Part shown: positions 1 through 9,169 of the stretch, piece by piece
How the letters are laid out: each line of letters begins with the position of its first letter
Numbering within the stretch: the stretch's first letter is position 1
Source of the DNA: Massospora cicadina
Lineage: Eukaryota > Entomophthoromycota > Entomophthoromycetes > Entomophthorales > Entomophthoraceae
Direction of reading: 5' to 3'
NCBI GenBank assembly: GCA_022478985.1
Contig: JAKSZP010007887.1
Span: forward strand, 124,001-188,000
Length of the DNA stretch: 64,000 nucleotides
Translations under genes and position numbers: made by a program
The notes under the pieces: model-generated
What the model was told of the DNA's origin: nothing
What the model saw: the letters and a program-made list of their open reading frames with translations, nothing else
Database searches by the model: none

Positions 1-1161
1 AGTCTCCGGTGGTGGGCCCTCAAACAACGTGAGCTTGCTTTCATGGAATACTGAAAGATCCAAAACGAGGGTTTGAGATCCAACTGGTATGTGGCGTAGC
101 CCACCTTTCTGATGACGCGGTACAGACCAATCCTATTAGGTCCTAGTTTTTTGCATGGTAGCTTGAGGGGATGTTTTTAGTATCCAGCATCACGAGATCT
201 TCTTCATTGTACGTTGGTACAACTTGTCTCTTAACATCAGCATTCTCCTTGTAAGCCTGTATGGCCTCATCTAAATGCGTGCTCACCCCCTGGTGTACTT
301 TCTTGATCGCTTTTGCATAGCCCCCCACCGCTTCCACCTTGGATCTACAACTGGGCTCCAAGTTGAAGGCGAGAATGAAGCCATAGCTGGCAAAAATGAG
401 GAAAAACCAATTGATGCCTGTTGGACGTTGTTATACCTGAATTGGGCCATGAGGGAGATGGAAAACCCAATCTGAATGATCTGCGGTGGTGCAACACTGC
501 AAGAACTTTTGAGGCATTGGCTCACTCCTTCAGTCTGCCCATCTGATTGAGGGTGATAGGAAGTTGAACGGCTGGGATAATTTTAAGAGTCTTATACAAC
601 TCTTCCAAAAAGAAGGAGGTAAACTGGGGTCCATGATCGCTAAAATAATTCATGAGGGATCTCATGAAGATCAAACACATGAGTGACAAAAACCTTCGCC
701 ATCTCAGCTGCAGTGACTGTGGCTCTGAAGAGAACAAAGTGGGAGAACTTAATAAAACGGTCCACTACCATGATGGCATGATAACTATCAGAAACAGACA
801 ATTCCACAATAAAATCAACTGATAGAGAAGCCCAAGGCCCTTCAGCCTTTTGAACTGGTACCAACATCCCTGTTAGAGGCTGGAAATTTAGTTTCATTTA
901 GTCGCAGATTAGGCACTCTTTAAAATACCTGACCATCTAAGCAGGTAACCCCTTTAAATTATAAATTCATAAAATTAGCTTTAGAGTCTTTACCTTCCAA
1001 GGATAACCAACGGTGATTCCTTCATGATGATCCTGGATGATTTCCAGGAGAAGTGGTCCAGCAGGAACCCATAAGTGCCCCTGAAACCACACCATCTCAT
1101 CCTTCACATGGTAACCCCTAGTAATATCCTCATGATTCAATGCGCTCTTAGCAAGGACCAT
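1..1161 (-). pseudogene. G1 integrase, decayed
   Basis: This is the integrase that would insert the element cDNA into chromosomes. From right to left are an N-terminal H2C2-type region (967-1161, with GHLWVPAG and HHEGITVGYP), the catalytic core (640-897, with SLSVDFIVELSVSDSYHAIM and VDRFIKFSHF), the second core segment with DHGPQFTSFF (522-737), and a C-terminal region with LVMLDTKNI (143-361). Beyond it lies a GPNRIGLYRVIRKVG-like stretch matching the GPY/F module. The reading frame changes at least three times and stops interrupt it. The same order of pieces occurs in G4 around 19.1-20.0 and 44.3 kb, which supports the call. Confidence 0.85.
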
Positions 1162-1354
1162 AGCATATTTGCTGACAAAGGATGAGAAAGGACTACCTTT
1201 CTGAACATACCATATTTATCCACATTTTTCAGAGGAGCAAGCGTTGGCTTGTGGGACAACGGGGTGGAAAACAGAGACACAATCTTACCCATTGGAATCA
1301 TCTTGCAGGTATTATGAACCTCTACCTACTTAAATCTGGAGCTAGTGCAGGGTT

Positions 1355-1843
1355 TCAGCTCAAAGAATCCGCCAAACCATTCTCCTTGCCCTTAGTGAAC
1401 TCATAAGAAAACAAAAATTGGTCTAGGGTCTCATGCCAGCGGGTTTGCCATGGGGTTAAGACATGAGGTGCAGAGTAGTACAGTAAGGCACGGCAATCTG
1501 TACATACGTGAAAGGGTTGGGTTGATTTATGAAAGTGATGACGCCAATAGGTCAGCGCCTCAACCACTGCTAATAAATCTTTATCATAAACAGCGTAGCT
1601 TAACACTAGTAAAGACATCTTCCTGGATGAATATTCCATCAGATGCTCTATTCCATCTCTGCCCACTTGTAACAAGGCAGCTGCTATATCAAAGTAGGAT
1701 GCATCAGAAGCAACAATGAATTCTTTATTGGGGTCAACACAACGAAGAATGGACGTGGACAGCAAAGTAAACTTTACCACTTGGAAGGAATCCTGTAAAG
1801 TTGGAGAAAACTGTAGCACTTTTTTCCCATTCGCCTTGTACAA
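1355..1843 (-). pseudogene. G1 RNase H domain (RT-associated)
   Basis: This open stretch of 162 residues is the RNase H part of a gypsy polyprotein, which removes RNA from the RNA-DNA hybrid. Visible landmarks are EFIVASDASYFDIAAALLQV (first catalytic Asp in the DAS motif), YSSRKMS, YAVYDKDLLAVVEAL and WRHHFHKSTQPFHVCTDC. The C-terminal end, FSYEFTKGKENGLADSLS, matches the usual end of this domain (F.Y.F...KEN..AD.LS). It is the best-preserved piece of G1. It sits between the RT (right) and integrase (left) of the same element and was part of a larger polyprotein. Confidence 0.9.
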
Positions 1844-1949
1844 AGGCGCCGCAACTTCAGAAAGTTTCAGAGTGAATTGCTTGAAGAACGTACACGTCTA
1901 AAAAAGCTCCTTAATTACTTAACTGAAGTTGGAGTGAGCCACCCACAAA

Positions 1950-2640
1950 TTGCCTTCTCCTTGTCTGGAGTTATCATGTGCCCTTGGTCACAAATGACAT
2001 TGCCCAGTAAGGCGACCTGAGAATTAAAGAATACGCACTTACTTGTTTTTAATATGAGGCCATATGCCCTCAAACGCTCAACACCTGCCAAAGGTGGACT
2101 TCATGGGACTCATTTTCAGGGGAAAATACCAAAATATCATCCATGTAAGATACTACGCATACCATCTAGTACTAAAAAAAGATACTGCGCATACTCCCAG
2201 CAGGTCCCCCAAAGCCGCATTAATATGGCGTTGAAATGTAGCAGGGGCATTTTTAAGACCAAAAGGCATAATCCGAAATTGGAAATCCCTTCTCTGGTAC
2301 AGAATGCGGTCAGCCACTCCTGGCCGATCTTGATACAGTTTCTAATTGAACACGTTTAAACAATCCAACCTGGAGAAGACTCCAGCCTTCTCCAAATAGA
2401 GTGCAGTCTGTGAGTCCAGTGGGATGGGATGCAAGTCTGGCATTGTGACATTTTTACAATTTGTATAATTTATGCATGGCTGTAAGGTGCCATCGGTCCT
2501 CTTTACAAAGAGAAGTTGGGATCATACAGGGGAGGTTCTCTGAAAAATCACACCTTTGGCTAACTGCTCCTTAACCCACACTTCTAAGGCCGCTTTCTCC
2601 TGTACAGTCAATATTAAATCGGGGAAGATATATGCACCAG
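1950..2640 (-). pseudogene. G1 reverse transcriptase, interrupted
   Basis: Minus-strand translation shows RT landmarks in changing frames: KRTDGTLQPCINYTN (fingers, about 2450-2520), [14 protein letters not shown] (about 2218-2270) and the catalytic box YMDD followed by ILVF (about 2125-2148). The gene is broken by frameshifts and by a 16-bp insertion plus a 16-bp target duplication at 2163-2194, just upstream of the YMDD codons. It is the polymerase of G1, between the protease on the right and RNase H on the left. Confidence 0.8.
2163..2178 (+). mobile_element. Micro-insertion M1: 16-bp LINE-B tail
   Basis: The 16-bp insert CATCTAGTACTAAAAA is flanked by AAGATACTACGCATAC (2147-2162) and AAGATACTGCGCATAC (2179-2194), a 16-bp direct duplication with one mismatch. 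The insert equals the last bases and start of the poly(A) tail of LINE-B (3' end at 32016). It lies inside the G1 RT gene, antisense to it, and shifts the frame. I read it as an extremely 5'-truncated LINE insertion. Confidence 0.8.
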
Positions 2641-2999
2641 ATAAACTGTGAGCTCAAACTCACAATAAAACTCTGAATGAGCTGGTAGTACATTGGCTGA
2701 AGCTGCATCAAACGAAGATTAATACCCTTCCAAACAGTGAGGTAGGGGAAACTCCAAATAGGGCTTCAACAACGGAGCAAGGCTAAGGGTGTGAATATTG
2801 GGCGAGTAAGAAAATCGCCCTAAAAGTTAGCTCAGACAAAGGGATAACTAACTTATGACCATTCTTCAAGTTAAGGTAGGGTATTTTTTCAATTTTGTTC
2901 TCACGTCAAACTTTCAGTACCACTATACACCCAAAATGATGGGATGAAAGATGTTTTTGATAGCTTGGAAGTGGTGAGACAAAAAATTTATTTGCCGAC

Positions 3000-3165
3000 T
3001 TGATAATCAACTAACCCCAGAATTTTCAGCGTGGGAATACATTGGGAAGCCCCTCCTCTAACCATACCACCTGGCAATTAACTCAGCTCAAGGTAGTCGG
3101 CTAGGTCTTGGTTAATAAAATTCTCAAAGGATCCAGTATCCACCAAAATAGTAGTGCTGATTTTC
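3000..3165 (-). pseudogene. G1 aspartic protease fragment
   Basis: Minus-strand translation gives ILVDTGSFENFINQDLADYL at about 3100-3160, the active-site loop (DTG) of a retropepsin-like protease that would mature the Gag-Pol polyprotein. The domain is broken a few codons later by a stop and continues in the same sense with GGMVRGGAS. G4 has a clear relative at 17240 (DTGTSENFID), which confirms the match and the kinship of the two elements. Confidence 0.8.
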
Positions 3166-3268
3166 CCTAAAGAGGATGAAAGGGTTGCAGTCAAGAAAAT
3201 TATACTAAATTATCTTTATTTATAGCAGAAAACGCCAACACTTCACCACCAAACTCCCTTTTCAGGGT

Positions 3269-3487
3269 CTAGGATACCCCTAGGGTACATTTATTCATCA
3301 AAGAAGGGAGAGGATATTTGACAACTCTTCCTAAAGAGGCAACATATCCCACCATATCTTCAGCAACAGCATAAAAATTTTTATATTGTAATTGTAACAT
3401 TTTCTCCACCTCCTGGGTTCTGTGGATCATGGTTGTAGTCAAGCGTGAGTTCTTTTGAGTGATTTGACTCAATGAAATGGTGTCCAT
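3269..3487 (-). pseudogene. G1 fragment upstream of protease, unassigned
   Basis: This open stretch of 72 residues directly upstream of the protease on the same strand is probably the end of gag or a linker in the polyprotein. It is rich in Ser, Thr and Gln and has no zinc knuckle. I see no recognisable fold. The assignment rests only on position, strand and the lack of another explanation. Confidence 0.35.
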
Positions 3488-3490
3488 ATC

Positions 3491-5258
3491 TGAGTCATAA
3501 AGGAAGATATATGGCTAAGTAGTCTATGTAAAAAAACATCATTAAAAATGCGTTTTGAGCCTTGAATGACCCTATACCCATTTCAAAGATGGGTTGTATG
3601 ACGTTATCTAAGGCCATCACTACAAGTTCTTCATTATTGTTCCCGCCTGCACCATCCAAACGTGGTGGTGAAGAATAAACAGTTAATTGGTGTCAATTTT
3701 AATAATTTTTGTGGAAAGCCGGGAATCATGATTCTTGGATTGCCTAGCTTCTATATCCACCAGGTACGGGCAATAAGGGTGTGTACTTTCCAGTTGGAGA
3801 TGGCAAGAATAACGCCAAGATGCTCCAACCATCAGAAAAAAGGCGAAATCAGTGGTGAGACCCACAGCGGCCGTGACCAACAGCTGGCGCACAATGTTTG
3901 CACTTCTTGATAGTCCCAAACAGAAAAAGTTCGTAAATGTAATTAAGCTTGTTGGTTGTCTAATGTCAGGAGAGTATCTATAAAGCTCCATTTTCAGCGT
4001 GTGGTGCATGGAGCACTGGACCAACGCAAGGGACCTAGTCACCAGGGTTAATATAGAGAGCCCAGCAGAGGGGGAGCTGGAGCTAAAGTGAAATATGGAG
4101 TGAGTGGTTAGCACTGTGAAGGTAATCAGGAATTGGGCAATCAGCAAAACTTGGCTGTGCCTCAAAGGGCAGTTAATAACTAAGCTTTGTACATGCTAGA
4201 GTGCATGGGTGACCTTGTTTGGAGGGAACCTGGGAGACACAGCGGTGTACCTGAGGATGTAATAATTTTTTTAAACAAGTAAATTGGTAAACGTAATGCA
4301 AGACCTCCTAAAAGAGGTCCATGCACAGGTTCACCCAAGTCAACATATGAAAAAACGATAGACTTTATGAAGGGTTTATTATGGGAAAGACGACCTACAA
4401 TGAGGGTTCATATCTCAGCATCATTAAGAAACACAATTGGGGAAATCATCTGTCAGAGAAAGTGGTGCTGAGCCAAGATGCACCAATAAGTGCACACTTA
4501 CATCTGACAGGGTGTTATACTTCAAAATAATCTGAACATGGTAAATTATTAAAGTTGAGGCCAATCCAATTTAGTTCACTTGTAAACAGAAAGGCTTTTG
4601 AACCCTACTCGCCAATTAATCAAATTGTGTCATTGTCATTCAACAGATAACTCTTCTGTTTTACCGCCAGAGCTGAAACAAGGGGATGAGCTTTATGCAC
4701 CTCACCTGTTTCAACCTGGGCATACCTAGCCTGTACCCAGCGTTAGTACAAGATGTGCTTTAGGTCAGGAAGGTCCTGAAACTTGTCTCTTTGGGCCTCT
4801 TGCCGCCCAGCCCTGTTTTTGATGTTTGTGTCCTCTATCAGGTCATGTAAACATGACAAATCCATCGTTTTACAGAAAATACATATGATGTCTTCCCAGT
4901 TTTGGAACTTCATACTACTTAATGATGCAAACCCCCAGTGAAAACAATTTCACCATTTTGGTAATGACAAGGAGGCAAAAACGGCTATCAAATTTCGTGG
5001 GTTGCCTAGGCAACACAAAAACGCCGATTTAACAAGAATCAGTAATACTTGTGACATTCTCTTTTCTTGTGGGCCCTTTCTGAGACCATATACTTGTACA
5101 ATATTAGCCATTAGAAACCTTGGCTAACCCCCAACATGATTGGCCATACTTAGGATGTAACAAACAATTTAATAAAATAATATGGCAAGCAGTATTCTAT
5201 TGCAGAAAATGTTTCTGGTACATCAAATTAGTTTTAAAGTGGCGAAATATCCTACCTC
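3491..5258. other. Unassigned AT-rich stretch; one 160-codon ORF
   Basis: No transposon domain, LTR partner, RNA gene or repeat is evident here. The only sizeable open frame is on the minus strand at 3683-4165 (160 codons), with a hydrophobic N-terminus (LLIAQFLITFTVLTTHSIF) that could be a signal peptide or membrane segment by composition. It has no recognised motif, no matching copy elsewhere in the window and no promoter signal I can defend. It may be the gag or 5' part of G1, an unrelated fragment or chance. The remainder, 4166-5258, shows no gene. Confidence 0.3.
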
Positions 5259-5954
5259 TGTCCGACAAAAACAAGTCTGATGTATTATAAAAGTGGTTTG
5301 GGTTTTGATTTAAATGAAATCAGCCAAAAGGCCATGGACGATTCTCAGTGGAACCCTTCAAATAGGAGCAATACATTTAATACTAATAAAACTCAGCTGA
5401 ATAATTTGAGTTTAGGAAGCCAGACTATTTCAACGCATTGGCGGAATCAAGGGAGCTCTTCTGAGGTCCCTCCCCACCTTATCAAGTCTAGTTCAGAACT
5501 AACACCTAAGTGAGGATCACCCCATTTTATAGATGTGGCGAAAATCCCCCAAGATGTAATAATTTTCTTGAAAGGGGTCTGGCTAAAATTTTAATTGTTA
5601 CCTCATGGGTACATCTTGCCTACCAATAACTCCCCATTTATTGTGCAGCCAAAGTAAAGTGAGTTTTCTGAGATTTGATAGGCTACTTTTACATATTCTC
5701 TAATTTATCACCAATATAAGCTATTCTCAATCCATCATTATATTACCTTGACCCTCAATACAGTTTAAATACTGTATGATCTGATATTGAGAAGGTTCAT
5801 TTATTATCCCCTGCAGGACCATATAAAATTATAAAAACTTCAACCTTAACTTTACAGTTTAATTTATTTTATTATCTTTAGTTGTAACAATCCCCCATTT
5901 GTTGGAAATTAGTTTAAACTAGCACCAGCGTGCCAAAAATCCTAAAATACAGCA
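5259..5954 (+). repeat. G2 5' LTR
   Basis: This stretch matches 16378-17067 along its whole length, for example GGAAGCCAGA, the block around CTTCTGAGGT, CCTCCCCACCTTATCA, and the tail GCGTGCCAAAAATC. It begins TGTCC and ends AGCA. A TATA-like TTTTATA lies about 270 bp in. An open frame of 77 codons inside it (5280-5513) is LTR sequence, not a gene. The start was placed by alignment to the right copy and may be off by a few bases. Confidence 0.88.
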
Positions 5955-5955
5955 T

Positions 5956-6900
5956 GTGGAGCTAACTACAGGGGTCCCTGTATACCACCAAAATTCTGTT
6001 AACATGACAACTAACTCGGAACCAAGGCTAGCTGCATTGGAGCACCAACTAGCCAATGCTTTGTCCCGCCTCAAAAGGCTTGAGCAGCACGCATTAAAAG
6101 GCCCTTATGGGCCTCCCCTGGTATTCATAAACCCCTTTTTGGATAATTTTAACTTTGGTGAGAGAATTGTTGCTTCTTTTCTTTTTATGTATGAGGTTGC
6201 TATTGAAGGGGCAATGGATCACCTTAAAATTAAGTACTTCCTTCACTGCTTGAGTCGTGGCGCTCAAGAGATAATATTTTCACACATGGCCACCCTCAGC
6301 ACCTGGGCGGAGGTGAAGCAAGCACTAACTGAGGAATTCGGCTCCAAACAAAGTTTGAACAGGCAAAAACAGGCTTTATGTGCCTTAGTCTGTTACCAGG
6401 TGAATCAATTGCCTCTTTTTCCAAATGCTTTTACATTAAATCTCAACCCTTATTGGTTGAAAAATGTTACCCCTAGACGATGCTATTGCGGCTATATTGG
6501 CTGGCTTGGCGTCCCATCCCTCCTTGGCAATGCACCTCTCTTATGTAAAGCGTTAATTTAAAAATGTACAAGATATCAAGGAAGCTTTCTTAGAAGTGGC
6601 TGATCTTTATGAACTTGACCCTATGCAATAGTCTCTGAGCCAAGCAGCTACGATGACTATTTTAGTCTCTACTTTGGCTGCTTCCATCTAGAAACCTACA
6701 CCTATGGAGCTGCCATCACACACTACTTCTTATTCCCATGATAATAATCAGATGGTAGTGGTTGTGATGGGCGATGCTCCCCTTCATCTCCAGCCCAAAA
6801 ACCCAGCTGGTGAAAAGAAGCCATTTTTTTGCCTTTTTCATCTTTTCTCCAGGGCATCCTTCTCAAGTGGTTCGTAAGCCTGCTCCTAAGTCTAAACCCT
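5956..6900 (+). pseudogene. G2 gag (capsid-like), decayed
   Basis: This is the first gene after the 5' LTR and would form the virus-like particle. The N-terminus has a coiled-coil-like stretch (ALEHQLANALSRLKRLEQ), then an INPFLDNFNFG segment, then the core of a retrotransposon gag domain: LKIKYFLHCLSRGAQEII, TWAEVKQALTEEFGS and a following basic part. The first open frame runs 5956-6561, and related sense continues in other frames to about 6900. A CCHC zinc knuckle cannot be confirmed. It is followed by a low-complexity linker and the protease. Confidence 0.8.
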
Positions 6901-6937
6901 TTCTTGGGTGCCAATCACCCCATTAACAATGGATTAA

Positions 6938-7240
6938 ATGACCAGGGCAGAAACTCTAAATCGTCTGTTTCACAAAAACACACAGCCACTGAATAACAAA
7001 ACTGATGTAGAAGAAGCATCCCCTTCCACGAAGCTATCTTCCTCAATCTCTCAACCAGCTAACTCTAGTTTGAAACCTGTCTCTATTAGGCATCACAAAC
7101 ACTCTAATTTAAATGTTAAAAATCAAGCTGTGCAAATTTATCGCCTCCCCCCAAAGCTAATAAGGTGTAGGAGCCACTCCAGGACCTATCATGCCCTAAG
7201 GGAAGCCCTGAACCTACCTCACCCCCTGTGGCCTCCCTAA
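6938..7240 (+). pseudogene. G2 gag-pol linker fragment
   Basis: This plus-strand open stretch of 100 residues between gag and protease is rich in Ser, Asn, Thr and Pro (EASPSTKLSSSISQPANSS). Such disordered linkers are common between gag and protease in gypsy polyproteins. An acidic, Ser-rich continuation (DNSSDDESEGSGED) follows at about 7250-7295 in another frame. No domain is recognised. Confidence 0.45.
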
Positions 7241-7559
7241 CTTGCATTGATAATTCCTCTGATGACGAATCTGAAGGGAGTGGCGAAGATAGAGGTCACT
7301 ATGTCTTAGGAGCCCCATATGAAGTGAGATACCCACCAGGTTAAGCCCTGATAGGGTGGATTGGGCTAGAATCCCCCATAAAACTTAGCTCCGCCAATTG
7401 TTGAGGGGTTTTGAGGTCATTGAAACTGCCAGTGACACTGACCAGTTTATTGTCACCTTGATCCTCCCAAACCAGTGTATTCATATCCTGCGTCATTCTG
7501 GGAGAAATACCCTGAGACAGCCAAAAGAATTGCATCTACTCTTTAACTAAAGGAGGTTC

Positions 7560-7950
7560 TCGCTCTTTCCCCCAACTTGGTGGAACTTTAATTGAAGTGG
7601 AAATTATAGTCAATGGATAGCGGGTTAAGGCTATCCGAGACACTGGGTTCCCAGTAAAAGTTTTGGCATCAAAATTCATTAAAAAGATTAAAATTGGCGC
7701 CAATCTCGCCTACACCCAAGAATTTGGGACTGCAGGTCCCAACAACACCTGCGCCATTGGGGCATACTCTTCCCTGTCCATCCGTTTTGGGAAGCTCATC
7801 TAGTCTGCTCCCGTGGTGGCCCTAATTAACAATACTTATGATCTACTCATTTGTACCCAGTTCATGCTTGAGTATGAAAGGATTATTAACTTGAAGCAGG
7901 GTTATCACACCCTGCTTAACTACGAGGTTCCCCCTGATTTTGACAAATGA
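7560..7950 (+). pseudogene. G2 aspartic protease, decayed
   Basis: This is a retropepsin-type protease. The translation shows VEIIVNGYRVKAIRDTG at about 7595-7650 (active-site DTG), a following ASKFIKKI helix, a flap region, and the second half with YDLLICTQFMLEY, matching the usual (Y)DLLLGTPFL segment. A stop interrupts the middle, at about 7801. It lies between the gag linker and the dUTPase-like domain. Confidence 0.8.
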
Positions 7951-7974
7951 TGAGTCTGATAAAAAGGACTATGT

Positions 7975-8350
7975 TTGCACAGTCAAGTATCCCTCTTCCT
8001 CTTTTTCCATACATTATACTACTGCAGACGACATACCAATCTGTTACCTCAATCAGTGGATGCCCTCGAAGGTATCACTTTCTACGCTTCTGAAGAAATG
8101 ACTATCAAGGCTGGTAGACAAAGTGTAATTGACTTGAAGATTACCGTGAAAATCCCACACAACTGCCTCCTGCACCTAATTAGCATTGATGGAGTTAGTC
8201 CTTTGGAGACCAGAGTTTTGCCAAGCGTGCTAGACCCTGCTTATCAACGACCCACTAACATTTGTTAGGGAATCACCAAGAAGAGTATGGTTGTAAAAAG
8301 CATCAGGAGATTGGAAGAGGCATGCTGATTCCCCTTGAGGAAATAGTTCA
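7975..8350 (+). pseudogene. G2 dUTPase-like domain
   Basis: A domain resembling trimeric dUTPase sits between protease and RT. dUTPases hydrolyse dUTP and limit uracil incorporation during reverse transcription. Landmarks in order are MTIKAGRQSVIDLKITVKIP (beta strands and motif 2 region), then RVLPSVLDPAYQRPTNI, matching motif 3 (GVID.DYRG) with the catalytic Asp and the Tyr kept, then N-Q-E and IGRGMLIPLEEI, matching motif 4 (G-D-R-I-A-Q-L). The two parts lie in overlapping frames (7975-8268 and 8262-8528), so at least one frameshift has occurred. Related domains occur in G5 (23.4-23.7 kb) and at 63.7-64.0 kb. This is motif reading, not a database match. Confidence 0.65.
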
Positions 8351-8439
8351 AGCTCACTGTATCAGATCTATGGCGGATATGCGTTTATCCGCCGACCAGT
8401 TCATATGTAACCTACCTTCCATTAATATTTTTGATGATT

Positions 8440-9135
8440 CAACTCCAGATGAGCTGGAGAAAGTCAACACCCTGCTTGAGGCATACAGCGACATTTTCTC
8501 TAAATCTAACACTGACTATGGAACATGAAGGGTTAGACTAATACCATTGACGTCGGTACTGCTTAGCCTATTTTCTCCAAACCCTACCGCAAATTAAAAG
8601 TTGAGGAGCAACAGATGCGGATGGAGCTCAAACAGCTGCTGGAGACTGGTTTTCAAGTGCCTTCCAAAAGCCTTTTGTTGTACCCACTACTTTTTATAAA
8701 GAAAAAATGGAGGTCATCAGGTAGTTATGGACTATTATAAGCTGAACAACCTCACAAAAAAGGACAGCTACCCTATCCCCCACATTGATGACGCTCTGGC
8801 CCAACTCTATGGGTCTAAATTCTTCTCGGCCATGAACTTGGCTATCAGTTAATGGTAGATGGATCTTTTGCCACAGGATCAGGAGAAGTGCTCCCTTATC
8901 TGCAACGAGGTTTGTTCCAACCCACTCAGCTACCTCAAGGGGTTGTGTAATGCGCCTGCTACTTTTCAGCGGGCTATGGATCACATTCTCCAGGACCTCA
9001 AGCTGAGCTGTGTGATTGTCTACCTTGATGACATCACAGTCTTCTTTAAAACATTCAACAAGCATCTCACCCACCTAAAGGAAATGTTTAAATGATTGCG
9101 GGCATATAACATCAAACTAAAACCATCCAATTGTA
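8440..9135 (+). pseudogene. G2 reverse transcriptase, N-terminal part
   Basis: The RT begins after the dUTPase-like domain with the typical lead-in LLEAYSDIFSKSNTDYG (about 8470-8525), then SKPYRKLKVEEQ. The palm is in the open frame 8859-9095, with [20 protein letters not shown] and the catalytic box YLDD followed by ITVFF. It is cut at LKPSN (9120-9135), where LINE-A1 is inserted, and resumes at about 14460. The finger region contains several stops. Confidence 0.85.
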
Positions 9136-9169
9136 ATTTAAATTTAAATTTATTGCGGGGAAGGCTGAC

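Larger units (their letters stand above)
1..3490 (-). mobile_element. Ty3/gypsy retrotransposon G1, decayed, cut by window edge
   Basis: Read on the minus strand, the domains run protease (about 3.1 kb), reverse transcriptase (2.6-1.95 kb), RNase H (1.84-1.36 kb) and integrase (1.16 kb to the window edge), which is the Ty3/gypsy order. Every domain has stops or frameshifts, so the copy is dead. No LTR is visible: the 3' LTR would lie beyond position 1, and I could not identify a 5' LTR to the right. The protease and integrase resemble those of G4 (17.1-20.0 and 44.3-45.2 kb), so G1 and G4 appear to be one family in opposite orientation. Confidence 0.85.

Noticed and set aside
5280..5513. 77-codon plus-strand ORF as a gene
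   Set aside because: It lies within the G2 5' LTR; the corresponding ORF at 16475-16702 is the same repeat in the 3' LTR.
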